From Collinsella sp. (GTDB lineage: Bacteria > Actinomycetota > Coriobacteriia > Coriobacteriales > Coriobacteriaceae): a stretch of 64,000 nt of DNA. Position numbers and translations under genes: made by a program. Shown in pieces: positions 24,333 to 32,445 of the stretch; within the stretch, counting starts at the first letter, position 1, and the number at the start of each line of letters is the position of its first letter. The notes under the pieces were generated by a model. It made no database searches. It saw only the letters and a program-made list of their open reading frames with translations, and had not been told where the DNA came from. The DNA is taken from contig JAGZQO010000003.1 of assembly GCA_018382125.1 (NCBI GenBank), positions 1 to 64,000 of the forward strand, written 5' to 3'.

Positions 24333-24543
24333 GGCGGATTCCTTTCCTCGGGCCCGCCGTGCGGCGGGCGCGTTTCTCTAGGGGCGCGGGGGATCCCCCG
24401 CAGGCGGCGGCCCGGCTCGGGCGCCGCCTCTGGGACCGGGCCTCGCGAAAGCGGGCTCTTAAACGGCCCGCGGCATGACGGGTCCGAGGCCGCCCGGTCC
24501 CCAAGTGCTATGGACGCCCGACCGAAGTGTCGGACGCCATAGG
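24333..24543. other. Probable origin of transfer (oriT)
   Basis: This gene-free, very GC-rich gap lies between mobC and parB. It holds three inverted repeats: GCCCGCC-GTGC-GGCGGGC (24352-24369), the 16-bp palindrome at 24386-24401 (GCGGGGGATCCCCCGC), and an imperfect hairpin around 24509-24543 (CTATGG...CCGAC and GTCGG...CATAG). Location and structure fit an oriT, though some repeats could instead terminate parB. Confidence 0.5.
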
Positions 24544-25500
24544 CTACTTGCTGGATTTCGGGCCTGAGGCCCTTCTGCGACGCTTTCGGGCATCGGTGCC
24601 CGCCTCCGCGTACGGCGCGGTCATGAGCGCCATTTCACGCAGCAGCGAGAGGTCGGCCGCGCTCGGGCTCTCGGGCGGGCTCTCGAGGAAATCGGCGACG
24701 AGCCTCGCTGCCTTGGAGATGCGCCCGTCGGGGCCGGCCTGCGTTTTGCTCTCGCTCCTCACGTAGTCGGAGAGCTCCCGCTTGGTGCGCCGCCAGGGCT
24801 CCATTGCGGCGTGCATCTCCGCCTGGCGCTCCTTCGGCATGCCCGCGAGCGAGCGCACCGCCTCGGCGCTGAGGTTGCCGCGATCGGCCTCGGCGGCCCA
24901 CTCGGGCGAGAGGTCCTCGGCAATCCGGCGGGCCAGCCTCTCCTCACGCGCAATGGTCTTGCCGGAGACCTTGCGGCCCGTCTGCCGCTCGATGATGGCG
25001 GCCTTCACGTCGTCGACGCGCATGCCGGAGAGCGAGGGGTCCTCGGAGCGCAGGCGCACGGCGTCGCCCCTGAGCGCCTCGGTCGCGGCGGCGCGCTCGG
25101 TCACGGTGAGCGCGCGGGTGAAGTAGTTCGCTGCGTGGAGCAGCGTCACCGCCCGCTCGTCGTCGATGCCCTCTATCACGCGGCAGGGCATCCTCTCGTA
25201 AGCGGGGTCGTCCTTCGCGAGCAGCGCGTAGGCGGCCTTGCGCCGATGCCCGGAGACCATCTGCCACGAGCCGTCGCCGACCTTTCGCACGAGCGGCAGG
25301 TCGGTGAGGCCGTCCTCGCGTATGGACTCGGCGAGCTCAGCTATCCCAGCAGGGTCCATAGAGTACGCGGCGTTCGCCGGGTGGTCGGCGATGTCGGCCA
25401 CCGCGATCTCGGACACCGGGTAGCGCCCGCGGGTGCGCGACGCGCCGTCGAGAAGCCCCGTGATGGTGAAGCCCGCGGCCACCTGCCTAGGCGAGTTCAC
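24544..25500 (-). CDS. parB: ParB/Spo0J-family partition protein
   Basis: The product has 318 residues. The ParB N-terminal nuclease-like domain (about 28-118) contains ESIREDGLTDLPLVRKV and the motif SGHRRKAAY. A helix-turn-helix region follows (about 130-220: AIIERQTGRKVSGKTIAREERLA). The basic C-terminus (KRRRRASGPKSSK) may dimerise or bind DNA. It overlaps parA by 14 bases. Together they would stabilise the excised, replicating form of the ICE. Confidence 0.9.
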   Translation of the reverse strand: MNSPRQVAAGFTITGLLDGASRTRGRYPVSEIAVADIADHPANAAYSMDPAGIAELAESIREDGLTDLPLVRKVGDGSWQMVSGHRRKAAYALLAKDDPAYERMPCRVIEGIDDERAVTLLHAANYFTRALTVTERAAATEALRGDAVRLRSEDPSLSGMRVDDVKAAIIERQTGRKVSGKTIAREERLARRIAEDLSPEWAAEADRGNLSAEAVRSLAGMPKERQAEMHAAMEPWRRTKRELSDYVRSESKTQAGPDGRISKAARLVADFLESPPESPSAADLSLLREMALMTAPYAEAGTDARKRRRRASGPKSSK

Positions 25501-26251
25501 GGCACACCTCGTCTGCGAGCGCCTTGTAGTCGCGCGCGGGGCGGCTCCCCGGCTCGAAGGCGGCCACCGGCTTCCACTGCCAGCTGCCCTCGCAGACCTT
25601 GCTGCTCGCGTGGATGACCGTCTCGAACTGCTCGTCCGGGAAGAACCCGTCGAGCACGGCCGCGCCCGTGGCCTCGGCGTTGGTCATGCGGCCGGGCACG
25701 CAGGTGCGCAGTATCTTCCAGCGGGGCGTGGGCATGCGCAGAGCGTCGGCGATGGAGCGCGTCGCCTCGACGGTGAGCGCCGTGCCGCGCATCACGGTGG
25801 AGTCGAGCTTCACGGGGATGACGACCATGCTGCCCTCCGCCGCGGCGAGGTAGGCGTTGAAGGCGAGCCTGCGCATCACGGGACTGCAGTCGATGAGGCA
25901 GACGTCGTAGGAGCCCGAGGCGTCGTCGAGGGCGAACTTGAGTCGCTGCTCGCGCAGGAGCATCTCGTTCTGGTCGACGAGGTCGATGGTCGAGGCCACC
26001 ACGTCGAGGTTCTCCCCGGCAGCGTAGGCGACCTCCTCCACGGGCGCGCCGCCGTAGAGCAGCTCGACCGACGTGCGCCGCTCGGAGACGGCCCGGTCGT
26101 AGAGGCCGAAGAAGTCTGTGGCAGACGCCTGCGGGTCGAGGTCGACAAGCAGGGTCCGAAGGCCCCGGGCGGCGAAGATCGCCGCCAGGTTCACGGCGGT
26201 CGTCGTCTTGCCGACGCCGCCCTTGTAGTTGGAAATGGCTATCGTGCGCAT
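25487..26251 (-). CDS. parA: ParA-family partition ATPase
   Basis: The product has 254 residues. The deviant Walker A motif KGGVGKTT (10-17) is followed by VDLDPQASAT (36-45) and the switch region LIDCSP (about 118-123). This is a small ParA without an N-terminal DNA-binding domain (type Ib/Soj-like). The start at 26251 gives the canonical MRTIAISNYKGGVGKTT opening. It is preceded by an unusual palindromic region (26324-26400) that also carries two copies of the ICE operator. Confidence 0.93.
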   Translation of the reverse strand: MRTIAISNYKGGVGKTTTAVNLAAIFAARGLRTLLVDLDPQASATDFFGLYDRAVSERRTSVELLYGGAPVEEVAYAAGENLDVVASTIDLVDQNEMLLREQRLKFALDDASGSYDVCLIDCSPVMRRLAFNAYLAAAEGSMVVIPVKLDSTVMRGTALTVEATRSIADALRMPTPRWKILRTCVPGRMTNAEATGAAVLDGFFPDEQFETVIHASSKVCEGSWQWKPVAAFEPGSRPARDYKALADEVCRELA

Positions 26252-26323
26252 GGGTCGCGTCCTCTCTAGCGTGGGGCGCGCCTCGGCGCATCCGGTCCGG
26301 CGCGCCCCGAGTCTCGGAGCGTC

Positions 26324-26400
26324 GGGACAAAACCGTACGGATTTGTCCGACAAGCGGAGTGTACCACGAAAACGTACGGATATGTACGCTTTCGTGGTAC
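26324..26400. promoter_or_regulatory. parAB control region with nested palindromes and two ICE operators
   Basis: Operator copies CGTACGGATTTGTCCG (26334-26349) and CGTACGGATATGTACG (26373-26388) each lie at the centre of a larger inverted repeat. The outer arms are GGGACAAA/TTTGTCC (about 26324-26347) and GTACCACGAAA/TTTCGTGGTAC (26361-26371 and 26390-26400). It probably serves repression by the ICE repressor, autoregulation by ParA, or a centromere for ParB. Confidence 0.6.
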
Positions 26401-26454
26401 AAGGGGTGGATTCGGGGAAACCCGGCCCCGGGAGCCCGGGGCCGGGCGCGCCGC

Positions 26455-26826
26455 CTAGGAGAGCGGCTCCATCTCGCCGAAGCAGTTGATGTGGTGGCGC
26501 AGGAGCGCTCGGTTTTCCTTGACGACCATCATCGCCACCTCGTCGAAGCGGACCGGCGTGTCGGCGTAGTCGTCGCCGTTGCCGGCGAGCCACGTCGCCG
26601 CCAGCGCCTCGCGCAGCCCGCGCGCCCTGTGGGCCTCGGGGAAGCCGTCCGTTCCGATCCGGACCGTGGCGTCGACGAAGACCAGGGTCCCGTCCTCGTC
26701 CACCGCCACAAGGTCGATTCCGCCGATGCCCTCGGGCCCCTGCCAGGCCTCATCGACGATCTCGTAGCCCTTACGCTCGAGGAAGGTCCTGACCGCGCCC
26801 ATCGCCTTTTCCTTCATGTCGTTCAT
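26455..26826 (-). CDS. YraN-like (UPF0102) nuclease-fold protein
   Basis: The product has 123 residues. The core GGIDLVAVDEDGTLVFVDATVR (residues 35-56) resembles the YraN/UPF0102 fold, in which Asp and Glu of D-x-n-(E/D)-x-K form a nuclease site. Here the second motif is VDATVR instead of VEVKTR, so the catalytic Glu and Lys are altered and activity is uncertain. The ATG at 26826 follows AAGGAGCAAGAC. Confidence 0.6.
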   Translation of the reverse strand: MNDMKEKAMGAVRTFLERKGYEIVDEAWQGPEGIGGIDLVAVDEDGTLVFVDATVRIGTDGFPEAHRARGLREALAATWLAGNGDDYADTPVRFDEVAMMVVKENRALLRHHINCFGEMEPLS

Positions 26827-27366
26827 GTCTTGCTCCTTAGACTCGGAGGCCCGCCCCTGTGGCGTGCCTTGCGTCGCGTGAGTCGCATGCGGCGCGGGCG
26901 TGCCGGCAAGGGAGGAAGCGAAGTCGGGCGTGGAAATAGAAGTATTCCGACGGCAGTTTTTCGCGTTGTTCGCGCGCGCAGCGCATGGAGCGAAGAACCC
27001 GAAAAAGTGTCGCGGCCCTTGCGGGCCGCCTGCCGGCGTGCGACCCTGCGCGTCCAAGGAACGCCGGGGCGGGTTTCGGATCGGAAGGGCGCAGGCGTGC
27101 GGCATGGAATCAGGCATGGGCGCCGAGGCTTCCAGGCATGGGATGCGATCTGTCGGCGGTTGCTGGGCTCCCGTGGGATTGGAGACGACGCCGCGGCGGG
27201 AACGACGGCGCGTTCCCGAGTCGCGGTGCCGTGGTCCGCATCGGGACGGCATTCCCCGCGCCGCTTGCGGCCAATATGCGCACGGGATCGCGGTGGCGAG
27301 ATGGTTCTCCATGCGGAACGGCTACGGTGCTGCGCAACACGTCCGTCGGAAGAAGGAGGACAGCCA
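26827..27366. other. Divergent intergenic region without a clear gene
   Basis: About 540 bases separate two divergent small genes. I see short GC-rich inverted repeats (for example GCGGCCC-TTGC-GGGCCGC near 27010) and a repeated CAGGCATGGG near 27111 and 27133. Open frames here look random. Confidence 0.35.
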
Positions 27367-27618
27367 ATGATGGATATCAACGAGAAGGACGAGCGTCGTG
27401 AGCTGCTTGACGCGGTGGCGGATGCAGGAAGGCTGGCGAGGGGCCTGGACCAGCTGCTCGAGTCCCTGGCGCACGCCGACCAGCTGGACCTGCTCGACGT
27501 CGAGGGGGTCCTGGCCCTGAGGTCGATAAGCGAGAGGTGCGCCGAGCGCATCGGCGACGCCGCGCGAATCCTGGAGGCGCAAAACGAGATCCTCTATGTC
27601 GAGGAACGGACCGTTTAG
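27367..27618 (+). CDS. Small helical hypothetical protein
   Basis: The product has 83 residues, is acidic, and is predicted entirely helical, with heptad-like Leu spacing (residues 10-75). The ATG at 27367 follows GAAGGAGGACAGCC. It is convergent with the next gene. I do not recognise it; a small dimeric accessory or anti-repressor is conceivable. Confidence 0.5.
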   Translation: MMDINEKDERRELLDAVADAGRLARGLDQLLESLAHADQLDLLDVEGVLALRSISERCAERIGDAARILEAQNEILYVEERTV

Positions 27619-27701
27619 CTTCCTTTCGCGGAAGATTAACTATTTGCTTTGCGGGCAACACCCTAAAGAATCGCAGTTCCTGGTCGGCGCTTAGATGAGC
27701 G

Positions 27702-28127
27702 TTAGCCGCGACCCATTCCAAAGATACTTGCATTGTCGGCGTTGTCGTTAGTTTCGACCTCAGTCGCCATCGCCGGGAACGATTCTTCCTGAGACGCGTC
27801 GTCCACTCGCGAGTCAATAGGCTCGCCGAGCGCCAGGAAGAACCTCATCACGTGCTCGACTCTCTGCTGCAGAGACTCGCTCAGCTCGCTGTAGGAGGCC
27901 GCCAGCCGTACTTCCTTGGCCAACTCCGCCATCGAGTCCTTCAGCGCCTTCTGCACGCTCACAGAGGGTCTCACCTCGACCTGGGTATCGGTGAGCTTGG
28001 CGATGATGTAGTCCTGCCTGTTCATGCCGCTCCAGGCGGCCATCTCGCATATGAGCTTATGCTCCTCGGGCGTGCAGCGGAACGCCATCGTCTTACTGCG
28101 CTTGCGGGCGCTGTTCTCGCACGGCAT
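27702..28127 (-). CDS. Ribbon-helix-helix (MobC/DUF1778-like) protein next to the integrase
   Basis: The product has 141 residues. Residues 10-48 (KTMAFRCTPEEHKLICEMAAW, then NRQDYIIAKL) look like the ribbon-helix-helix part of plasmid mobilization proteins. The middle is helical and the last 35 residues are polar and acidic. It is distinct from the MobC next to the relaxase. It follows the integrase in the same direction with a 5-base gap, so it may modulate integration or excision. Confidence 0.6.
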   Translation of the reverse strand: MPCENSARKRSKTMAFRCTPEEHKLICEMAAWSGMNRQDYIIAKLTDTQVEVRPSVSVQKALKDSMAELAKEVRLAASYSELSESLQQRVEHVMRFFLALGEPIDSRVDDASQEESFPAMATEVETNDNADNASIFGMGRG

Positions 28128-28132
28128 CCTTC

Positions 28133-29203
28133 TTATCCCCTCGCCCCGTCAAGGGCGGCGGCCATCTCGTCCTGCTTCGTGGGGAACAGGTGCGCGTATC
28201 GGTAGGTGATGTCCACCGCCTCGTGGCCCATGCGCTCGGCGATGGCCAGCGCGGAGAAGCCCATCTCGATCAGCAGGCTCACGTGGCTGTGGCGTATGTC
28301 GTGTATGCGGATGCGTTTCACGCCAGACGCCTTGCACCCTCGTTCCATCTCGTGGGCCAGGAAGTGCTTGGTAACGGCGAACAGGCGCTCGTCGGGGGCG
28401 ACCTCGTCTCGTAGCTCGATGAAGTCCGCCATCTCGTCGCGCAGGAAGGCGGGCATGACGATCGTGCGCACCGACTTGGGCGTCTTGGGATCGGTCACGG
28501 TGTCTACGCCGTGGAGGCTTTGGTACGACTTGTTGATGCGCAGACGCGAACTCTCCAGCATGAAGTCGGACGGAGTGAGCGCCAGAAGCTCGCCGCAGCG
28601 GATGCCCGTCCAGTAGAGCAGCTCGAAGGCGTGGAACGAGAGCGGCTTGTCCATGACGGCCTCGCTGAACCTCAGGTACTCGTCCTTGGTCCAGAACTGC
28701 ATCTCGCCGCCCTTCTTCGAGCCCATCTTGTCGACCCTTCGCACCGGGTTGTCGGTGAGCCCGTAGTAGCGCTCGGCGTGGTTGAAGATGGCGTTGAGTT
28801 GGTTGTTCACCGTGCGCAGGTACGTCGGCGCCCAGGGCTTACCGTCGGCGTCCCGGTGTTCAGTAAGCTCGTTCTGCCACCTAATAACGTCGATCGGCCT
28901 CACATCGCACATGCGCATATCCCCAAAGAACGGCACGAGCTTGTCGTTGATGATGTACTCCTTGGTGATCCACGTATGCTCGCGTATGCGAGGCTTCACC
29001 TCGGAGGCGTACACCTCAACGAACTCGGAAAACGTCATGTCCATGGCCCCGCCGTTAAGGCTCTTGAACTGGCTTTCCCATACGGCCGCCTCCACCTCGG
29101 AGGAGAAGCCGCGCTTTGTCTTGTGGCGCTTCGAGCCGCGGGCGTCGCGGTAGTAGCACTGCACGAAGAACGTGCCGTTGCTGTCGTCCTTGTACACCGG
29201 CAT
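28133..29203 (-). CDS. int: Tyrosine integrase of the ICE
   Basis: The product has 356 residues. An N-terminal arm-binding domain (1-55) and SAM-like core-binding domain (about 57-150) precede the catalytic domain. Catalytic residues are Arg202 (GIRCGE), His301 and Arg304 (HDIRH), His327 (MGHEA) and Tyr336 (YRYAHLF). It recombines the 13-bp core at the 3' end of guaA. The start at 29203 follows GGAGGTGGACTGAC and lies one base after the excisionase stop. The TTTACTCCC repeats between the repressor and guaA are candidate arm sites. Confidence 0.93.
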   Translation of the reverse strand: MPVYKDDSNGTFFVQCYYRDARGSKRHKTKRGFSSEVEAAVWESQFKSLNGGAMDMTFSEFVEVYASEVKPRIREHTWITKEYIINDKLVPFFGDMRMCDVRPIDVIRWQNELTEHRDADGKPWAPTYLRTVNNQLNAIFNHAERYYGLTDNPVRRVDKMGSKKGGEMQFWTKDEYLRFSEAVMDKPLSFHAFELLYWTGIRCGELLALTPSDFMLESSRLRINKSYQSLHGVDTVTDPKTPKSVRTIVMPAFLRDEMADFIELRDEVAPDERLFAVTKHFLAHEMERGCKASGVKRIRIHDIRHSHVSLLIEMGFSALAIAERMGHEAVDITYRYAHLFPTKQDEMAAALDGARG

Positions 29204-29204
29204 G

Positions 29205-29408
29205 TCAGTCCACCTCCGGGAAGTACAGGGCGTCGAAGACGTCACTTCGAACGCGTCCGCGGATAACCACGCGCCCGCGCGCCTCCTGCTCGGCGTTTAT
29301 CTTCCTGATCACCTCGTAGGCGCTGCCTTTCTTGATCCTCAGCAGCTCCGCAACCTCGTCCGCATCCAGCATGTGCGGTCTCGGCGTCTTTGCCACCTTC
29401 TCGTCCAT
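29205..29408 (-). CDS. xis: Excisionase-like HTH protein
   Basis: The product has 67 residues. The helix-turn-helix spans about residues 12-40 (MLDADEVAELLRIKKGSAYEV), followed by a basic wing. The start at 29408 follows AGGAGGAGCC. It is transcribed directly before the integrase, the normal position of an excisionase. Transcription begins from a promoter that contains a repressor operator (29463-29478). Confidence 0.75.
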   Translation of the reverse strand: MDEKVAKTPRPHMLDADEVAELLRIKKGSAYEVIRKINAEQEARGRVVIRGRVRSDVFDALYFPEVD

Positions 29409-29426
29409 GGCTCCTCCTGTCATTAG

Positions 29427-29517
29427 CGTACAGATACGTACGGTTTACAGATTCAGAGTAAACGTACATATCTGTACTGTCAATAGAATTGCGTACATTT
29501 GCGTACGCTGGTAAGAT
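29427..29517. promoter_or_regulatory. Divergent int/repressor promoters with three 16-bp operators
   Basis: Operators lie at 29427-29442 (CGTACAGATACGTACG), 29463-29478 and 29492-29507. The leftward promoter has TTGACA (29478-29483, minus strand), 17 bases, then TACTCT (29455-29460); operator 2 fills its spacer exactly. The rightward promoter has TTGCGT (29489-29494), 17 bases, then TAAGAT (29512-29517), overlapped by operator 3. Confidence 0.7.
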
Positions 29518-29548
29518 GTGCGGGTACGTAATTCCAGGAGGAGGGCGC

Positions 29549-29962
29549 ATGTCCGTAGGCGAGAACATAAGGCGGTACCGCAAGTCGCGCGGCATGACGC
29601 AAGCGCAGCTTGCCGAGGCGGTCGGCCTGACCGAGGGGGCCGTGCGCCACTACGAGAGCGGCATCCGCGCCGTGAAGCCCGAGCTGCTCGAATCCATCGC
29701 CGCAGCACTAGGCGTATCCGTCAACGCCCTCAAGGATTACGGCGTCGAAACCGCGGGCGACCTCATATCGCTGCTCGTGCGGCTCGAGGACTCATTCGGC
29801 ATCGTGCCCTCAGCCGACGGTTCGGGCCTCTCCCTGAACCCCAAGGCGCCGCACGCGCCCAAAGCCGCGATGGCGATCGAGTTGTGGGCAGAGAAGCGCG
29901 CACGGCTCGAGAACGGCGAGATCGACGCCGACGAGTACGAGGACTGGAAAGCCTTGCTGTAA
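29549..29962 (+). CDS. XRE-family repressor of the ICE
   Basis: The product has 137 residues. The N-terminal XRE helix-turn-helix (residues 5-60: IRRYRKSRGMTQAQLAEAVGL, then EGAVRHYESG) is followed by a C-terminal region (about 62-137) with ALKDYGVE and an acidic end. The ATG at 29549 follows AGGAGGAGGGCGC. It is divergent from xis-int, and operators overlap both promoters. The same operator lies at the parAB promoter, so this protein is the best candidate for the master repressor. Confidence 0.85.
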   Translation: MSVGENIRRYRKSRGMTQAQLAEAVGLTEGAVRHYESGIRAVKPELLESIAAALGVSVNALKDYGVETAGDLISLLVRLEDSFGIVPSADGSGLSLNPKAPHAPKAAMAIELWAEKRARLENGEIDADEYEDWKALL

Positions 29963-30049
29963 CGGCTCCCCGCATTTCGCAATCAACGCAACCGAATCAG
30001 GACGCCAGGCTAGGCGGTGAGCTCCGCTCGCTCCTGCGTAAGCTGAGTT

Positions 30050-30486
30050 TTTACTCCCCATTGCATGCAAAGGCATTTCAAGCGTAAATGGGGAGTAAAT
30101 GACGCGGTGGCTTACACGGCAGCACACAGCAGTACGCCGCGGCATTTCCCCTGGTTACTCCCGTTTTCATTGAGGCGGCGAGATTCTTTACTCCCCATTA
30201 ACCACCTGGGGAAACGCCGTACGGAGACCGTAAAAACGCCCGTTGAGTTCGATTTGAGTTTCACGGGCCCCGAAACGGCCTCGTTTCGTTCTCGGGGACA
30301 AAAATCGCGCGTCTACTCATTCGGGATAAATCTTTACTCCCGTTCCTCCGAATACCGCCCCGTGCCTTGTCGTCTTGAAATACGGGGAGTAAATCGCGAA
30401 ATCGCAGGTGAAAGGGAGTAAAACGGCAAAGAAAAAGCCTCCGTCCCAACGCGGGAACGGAGGCCAGATTACCGTATTTACTCACC
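30050..30486. repeat. Cluster of TTTACTCCC repeats next to the attachment site
   Basis: Direct copies are at 30050-30062, 30155-30165, 30187-30199 and 30333-30344. Inverted copies (GGGAGTAAA) are at 30087-30099, 30384-30393 and 30414-30423. A weaker copy (TTTACTCACC) is at 30477-30486. The region 29963-30579 has no gene. Copies on both strands near the core suggest arm-type sites for the integrase or sites for the excisionase. Confidence 0.6.
30431..30464 (-). terminator. Intrinsic terminator supplied by the ICE for guaA
   Basis: Read on the minus strand, a long stem (30464 to 30437, arms GCCTCCGT and ACGGAGGC with an inner CCC/GGG) is followed by TTTTTC. It stops transcription leaving guaA about 120 bases inside the element. 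Confidence 0.75.
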
Positions 30487-30579
30487 GCCGTCGCTGGCGG
30501 CTTTGCCATGACTCTCGTACGAAACGAAACTCAGCGGCACAGTGCGGCACTCAAAAGTGCAGGTCAGAACCCTATCAGC

Positions 30580-32178
30580 CTACTCCCACTCGATGGTCGC
30601 GGGCGGCTTGGACGTGATGTCGTAGCACACGCGGTTGGCGCCGGAAACCTCGGCCACGATGCGGCCGGAGATGCGGGCCAGCACGTCGTAGGGCAGCTTG
30701 GCCCAGTCGGCGGTCATGGCATCGCTGGACTCGACGGCACGCAGGATGATCGGGCGCTGATAGGTGCGCTCGTCGCCCATAACGCCGACGGACTTGATGT
30801 CGGGCAGGACGGCGAAATACTGCCAGCAGCTGTGCTCGGAGTTACGCTCGCCGGTTTGCTCAAACAGACGCTGGTTGTAGGCGTCGAGCTCCTCGCGCAC
30901 GATAGCGTCGGCGTTCTTGAGGATCTCGAGCTTCTCCTTGTCGACCGCGCCGATGATGCGGATGGCCAGACCCGGGCCCGGGAAAGGCTGGCGGAACACG
31001 ATATGCTCCGGCAGGCCCAGCGCCAGACCAAGCGCGCGGACCTCGTCCTTAAAGAAGTGGTCGAGCGGCTCAATGAGGTCGAAGTGCACGCCCTCGGGGA
31101 ACGGGATCAGGTTGTGATGGCTCTTGATGGTGGCCGTCTTGCCGCCCGTCTTGCGAGCGCCGGACTCGATGATGTCGGGGTAGATGGTGCCCTGAGCCAG
31201 GTACTTGACCGGCTTGCCATCGGTCTCGAGCTGCTGAGCAACCGCGAAGAACTCTTTCCAGAACTGCGTACCGATGATGCGGCGCTTCTCCTCGGGCTCG
31301 GTCACGCCGGCCAGAAGCTCGGCATAACGGTCCTCGGCGTGAACGTGGATAAAGTCGACGTCAAACTGCTTGGTGAAGACCTCCTCCACCTGCTCGGGCT
31401 CACCCTTGCGCAGCAGGCCGTGGTTGATGAACACGCAGGTCATCTGCTTGCCCACGGCGCGAGCGCCCAGCGCAGCCACGACGGAGGAGTCGACGCCGCC
31501 GGACAGGGCCAGAATCACGCGGTCGTCACCGACCTTCTCGCGGAACTCGGCCGTCATGGTCTCGACCAGGTTGTCCATGCTCCAGTTAGGCTCCAGGCCG
31601 CAGATCTCAAACAGGAAGTTGCTCAGCAGCTGCTGACCGTACTCGGAGTGCTTGACCTCGGGGTGGAACTGCGTGGTGAAAATCTTGCGCTCGACGCACT
31701 CCATGGCGGCAACCGGGCACACGTCGGTGCTGGCGGTAACGGTAAAGCCCTCGGGCACCTCGGAAACGGCGTCGCGGTGGCTCATCCACACGGTCTGCTC
31801 CATGGGCGTGGAGTTAAAGAGCTTGGCGCCGGCCGTGCGCGTGATGGTGGCGCGGCCGTACTCGCCCACCTCGGAGTGGCCGACCTTGCCGCCGAGCGTC
31901 ACGGCCGTGATCTGATGGCCGTAGCAAAAGCCCAGGACGGGAAGGCCCAGGTCAAAGATGGCGGGATCGATAGACGGAGCGTCCTCGGCATACACGGAAG
32001 CCGGGCCGCCGGAAAGGATGAGCGCAGAGGCGTTCATCTCGCGAATCTCGTCGGCCGAGATGTCGCAGGGGACGATCTCGGAATACACGTTGAGGTCGCG
32101 GACGCGACGGGCAATGAGCTGACCGTACTGCGCACCAAAGTCGAGTACGAGGACCTTTGCGGAAGCCTTTTGATCCAT
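30580..32178 (-). CDS. guaA: GMP synthase (glutamine-hydrolysing)
   Basis: The product has 532 residues. It makes GMP from XMP, ATP and glutamine. The N-terminal class I glutaminase has the nucleophile Cys in LGFCYGHQ, with its His and Glu in FHPE. The ATP pyrophosphatase P-loop SGGVDSS follows, and the C-terminal dimerisation domain ends in PATIEWE. The start at 32178 follows AAGAGGGGGAACC. The ICE is inserted in the last codons, yet the reading frame and the usual C-terminal sequence are kept, so the enzyme should be intact. Confidence 0.96.
   Translation of the reverse strand: MDQKASAKVLVLDFGAQYGQLIARRVRDLNVYSEIVPCDISADEIREMNASALILSGGPASVYAEDAPSIDPAIFDLGLPVLGFCYGHQITAVTLGGKVGHSEVGEYGRATITRTAGAKLFNSTPMEQTVWMSHRDAVSEVPEGFTVTASTDVCPVAAMECVERKIFTTQFHPEVKHSEYGQQLLSNFLFEICGLEPNWSMDNLVETMTAEFREKVGDDRVILALSGGVDSSVVAALGARAVGKQMTCVFINHGLLRKGEPEQVEEVFTKQFDVDFIHVHAEDRYAELLAGVTEPEEKRRIIGTQFWKEFFAVAQQLETDGKPVKYLAQGTIYPDIIESGARKTGGKTATIKSHHNLIPFPEGVHFDLIEPLDHFFKDEVRALGLALGLPEHIVFRQPFPGPGLAIRIIGAVDKEKLEILKNADAIVREELDAYNQRLFEQTGERNSEHSCWQYFAVLPDIKSVGVMGDERTYQRPIILRAVESSDAMTADWAKLPYDVLARISGRIVAEVSGANRVCYDITSKPPATIEWE
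30584..30596. repeat. Attachment-site core, right copy, in guaA
   Basis: TCCCACTCGATGG lies in the codons for the last residues of guaA (T-I-E-W-E) and equals bases 1-13. The final bases and stop codon of guaA (30580-30583) therefore belong to the element side of the core. Confidence 0.75.
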
Positions 32179-32445
32179 GGTTCCCCCTCTTGTTGGCGGG
32201 GAGCCGGTGCCCACCCGCGCGAATAAACGAGAATAACTTTCATAGTGTACACGTTATATGGGGTTTCTCGTCCCTCGCAGCCATCAGCGCACGGCAAACG
32301 CACGACCTGGGCCCCTATTTGACGGCAATTGAAGTGTTACCAGACGTTACAGATGATGTAATACGTTTGAACATTGAACGCTCTGTGCCACAATACTGCC
32401 GAACGACTCCGCCTCTGCGGCGGCAAATACGATAGGAATACCAGC

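Larger units (their letters stand above)
2449..30596. mobile_element. Tn1549-like ICE integrated in the 3' end of guaA
   Basis: The element has the full set expected of a conjugative element. It has a replication module (3641-4959), a mating channel with VirD4, VirB4, VirB6, VirB2 and VirB3-like proteins (5751-14637), relaxase and MobC (22627-24332), ParAB, and an integrase with excisionase and repressor (28133-29962). Cargo is a surface protein with a sortase and a TerB/SHOCT pair. No antibiotic-resistance gene is seen. If the core at 2450 is not used, the element begins at 1. Confidence 0.85.

Noticed and set aside
26900..27370. Open frames in the gap between the YraN-like gene and the small helical gene
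   Set aside because: Composition is Arg/Gly/Cys-rich and random-looking, several frames are equally open, and none has a good start.
30508..32226. Open frame of over 570 codons opposite guaA
   Set aside because: It is a shadow of guaA; the translated sequence is His/Leu/Val-rich without any domain.
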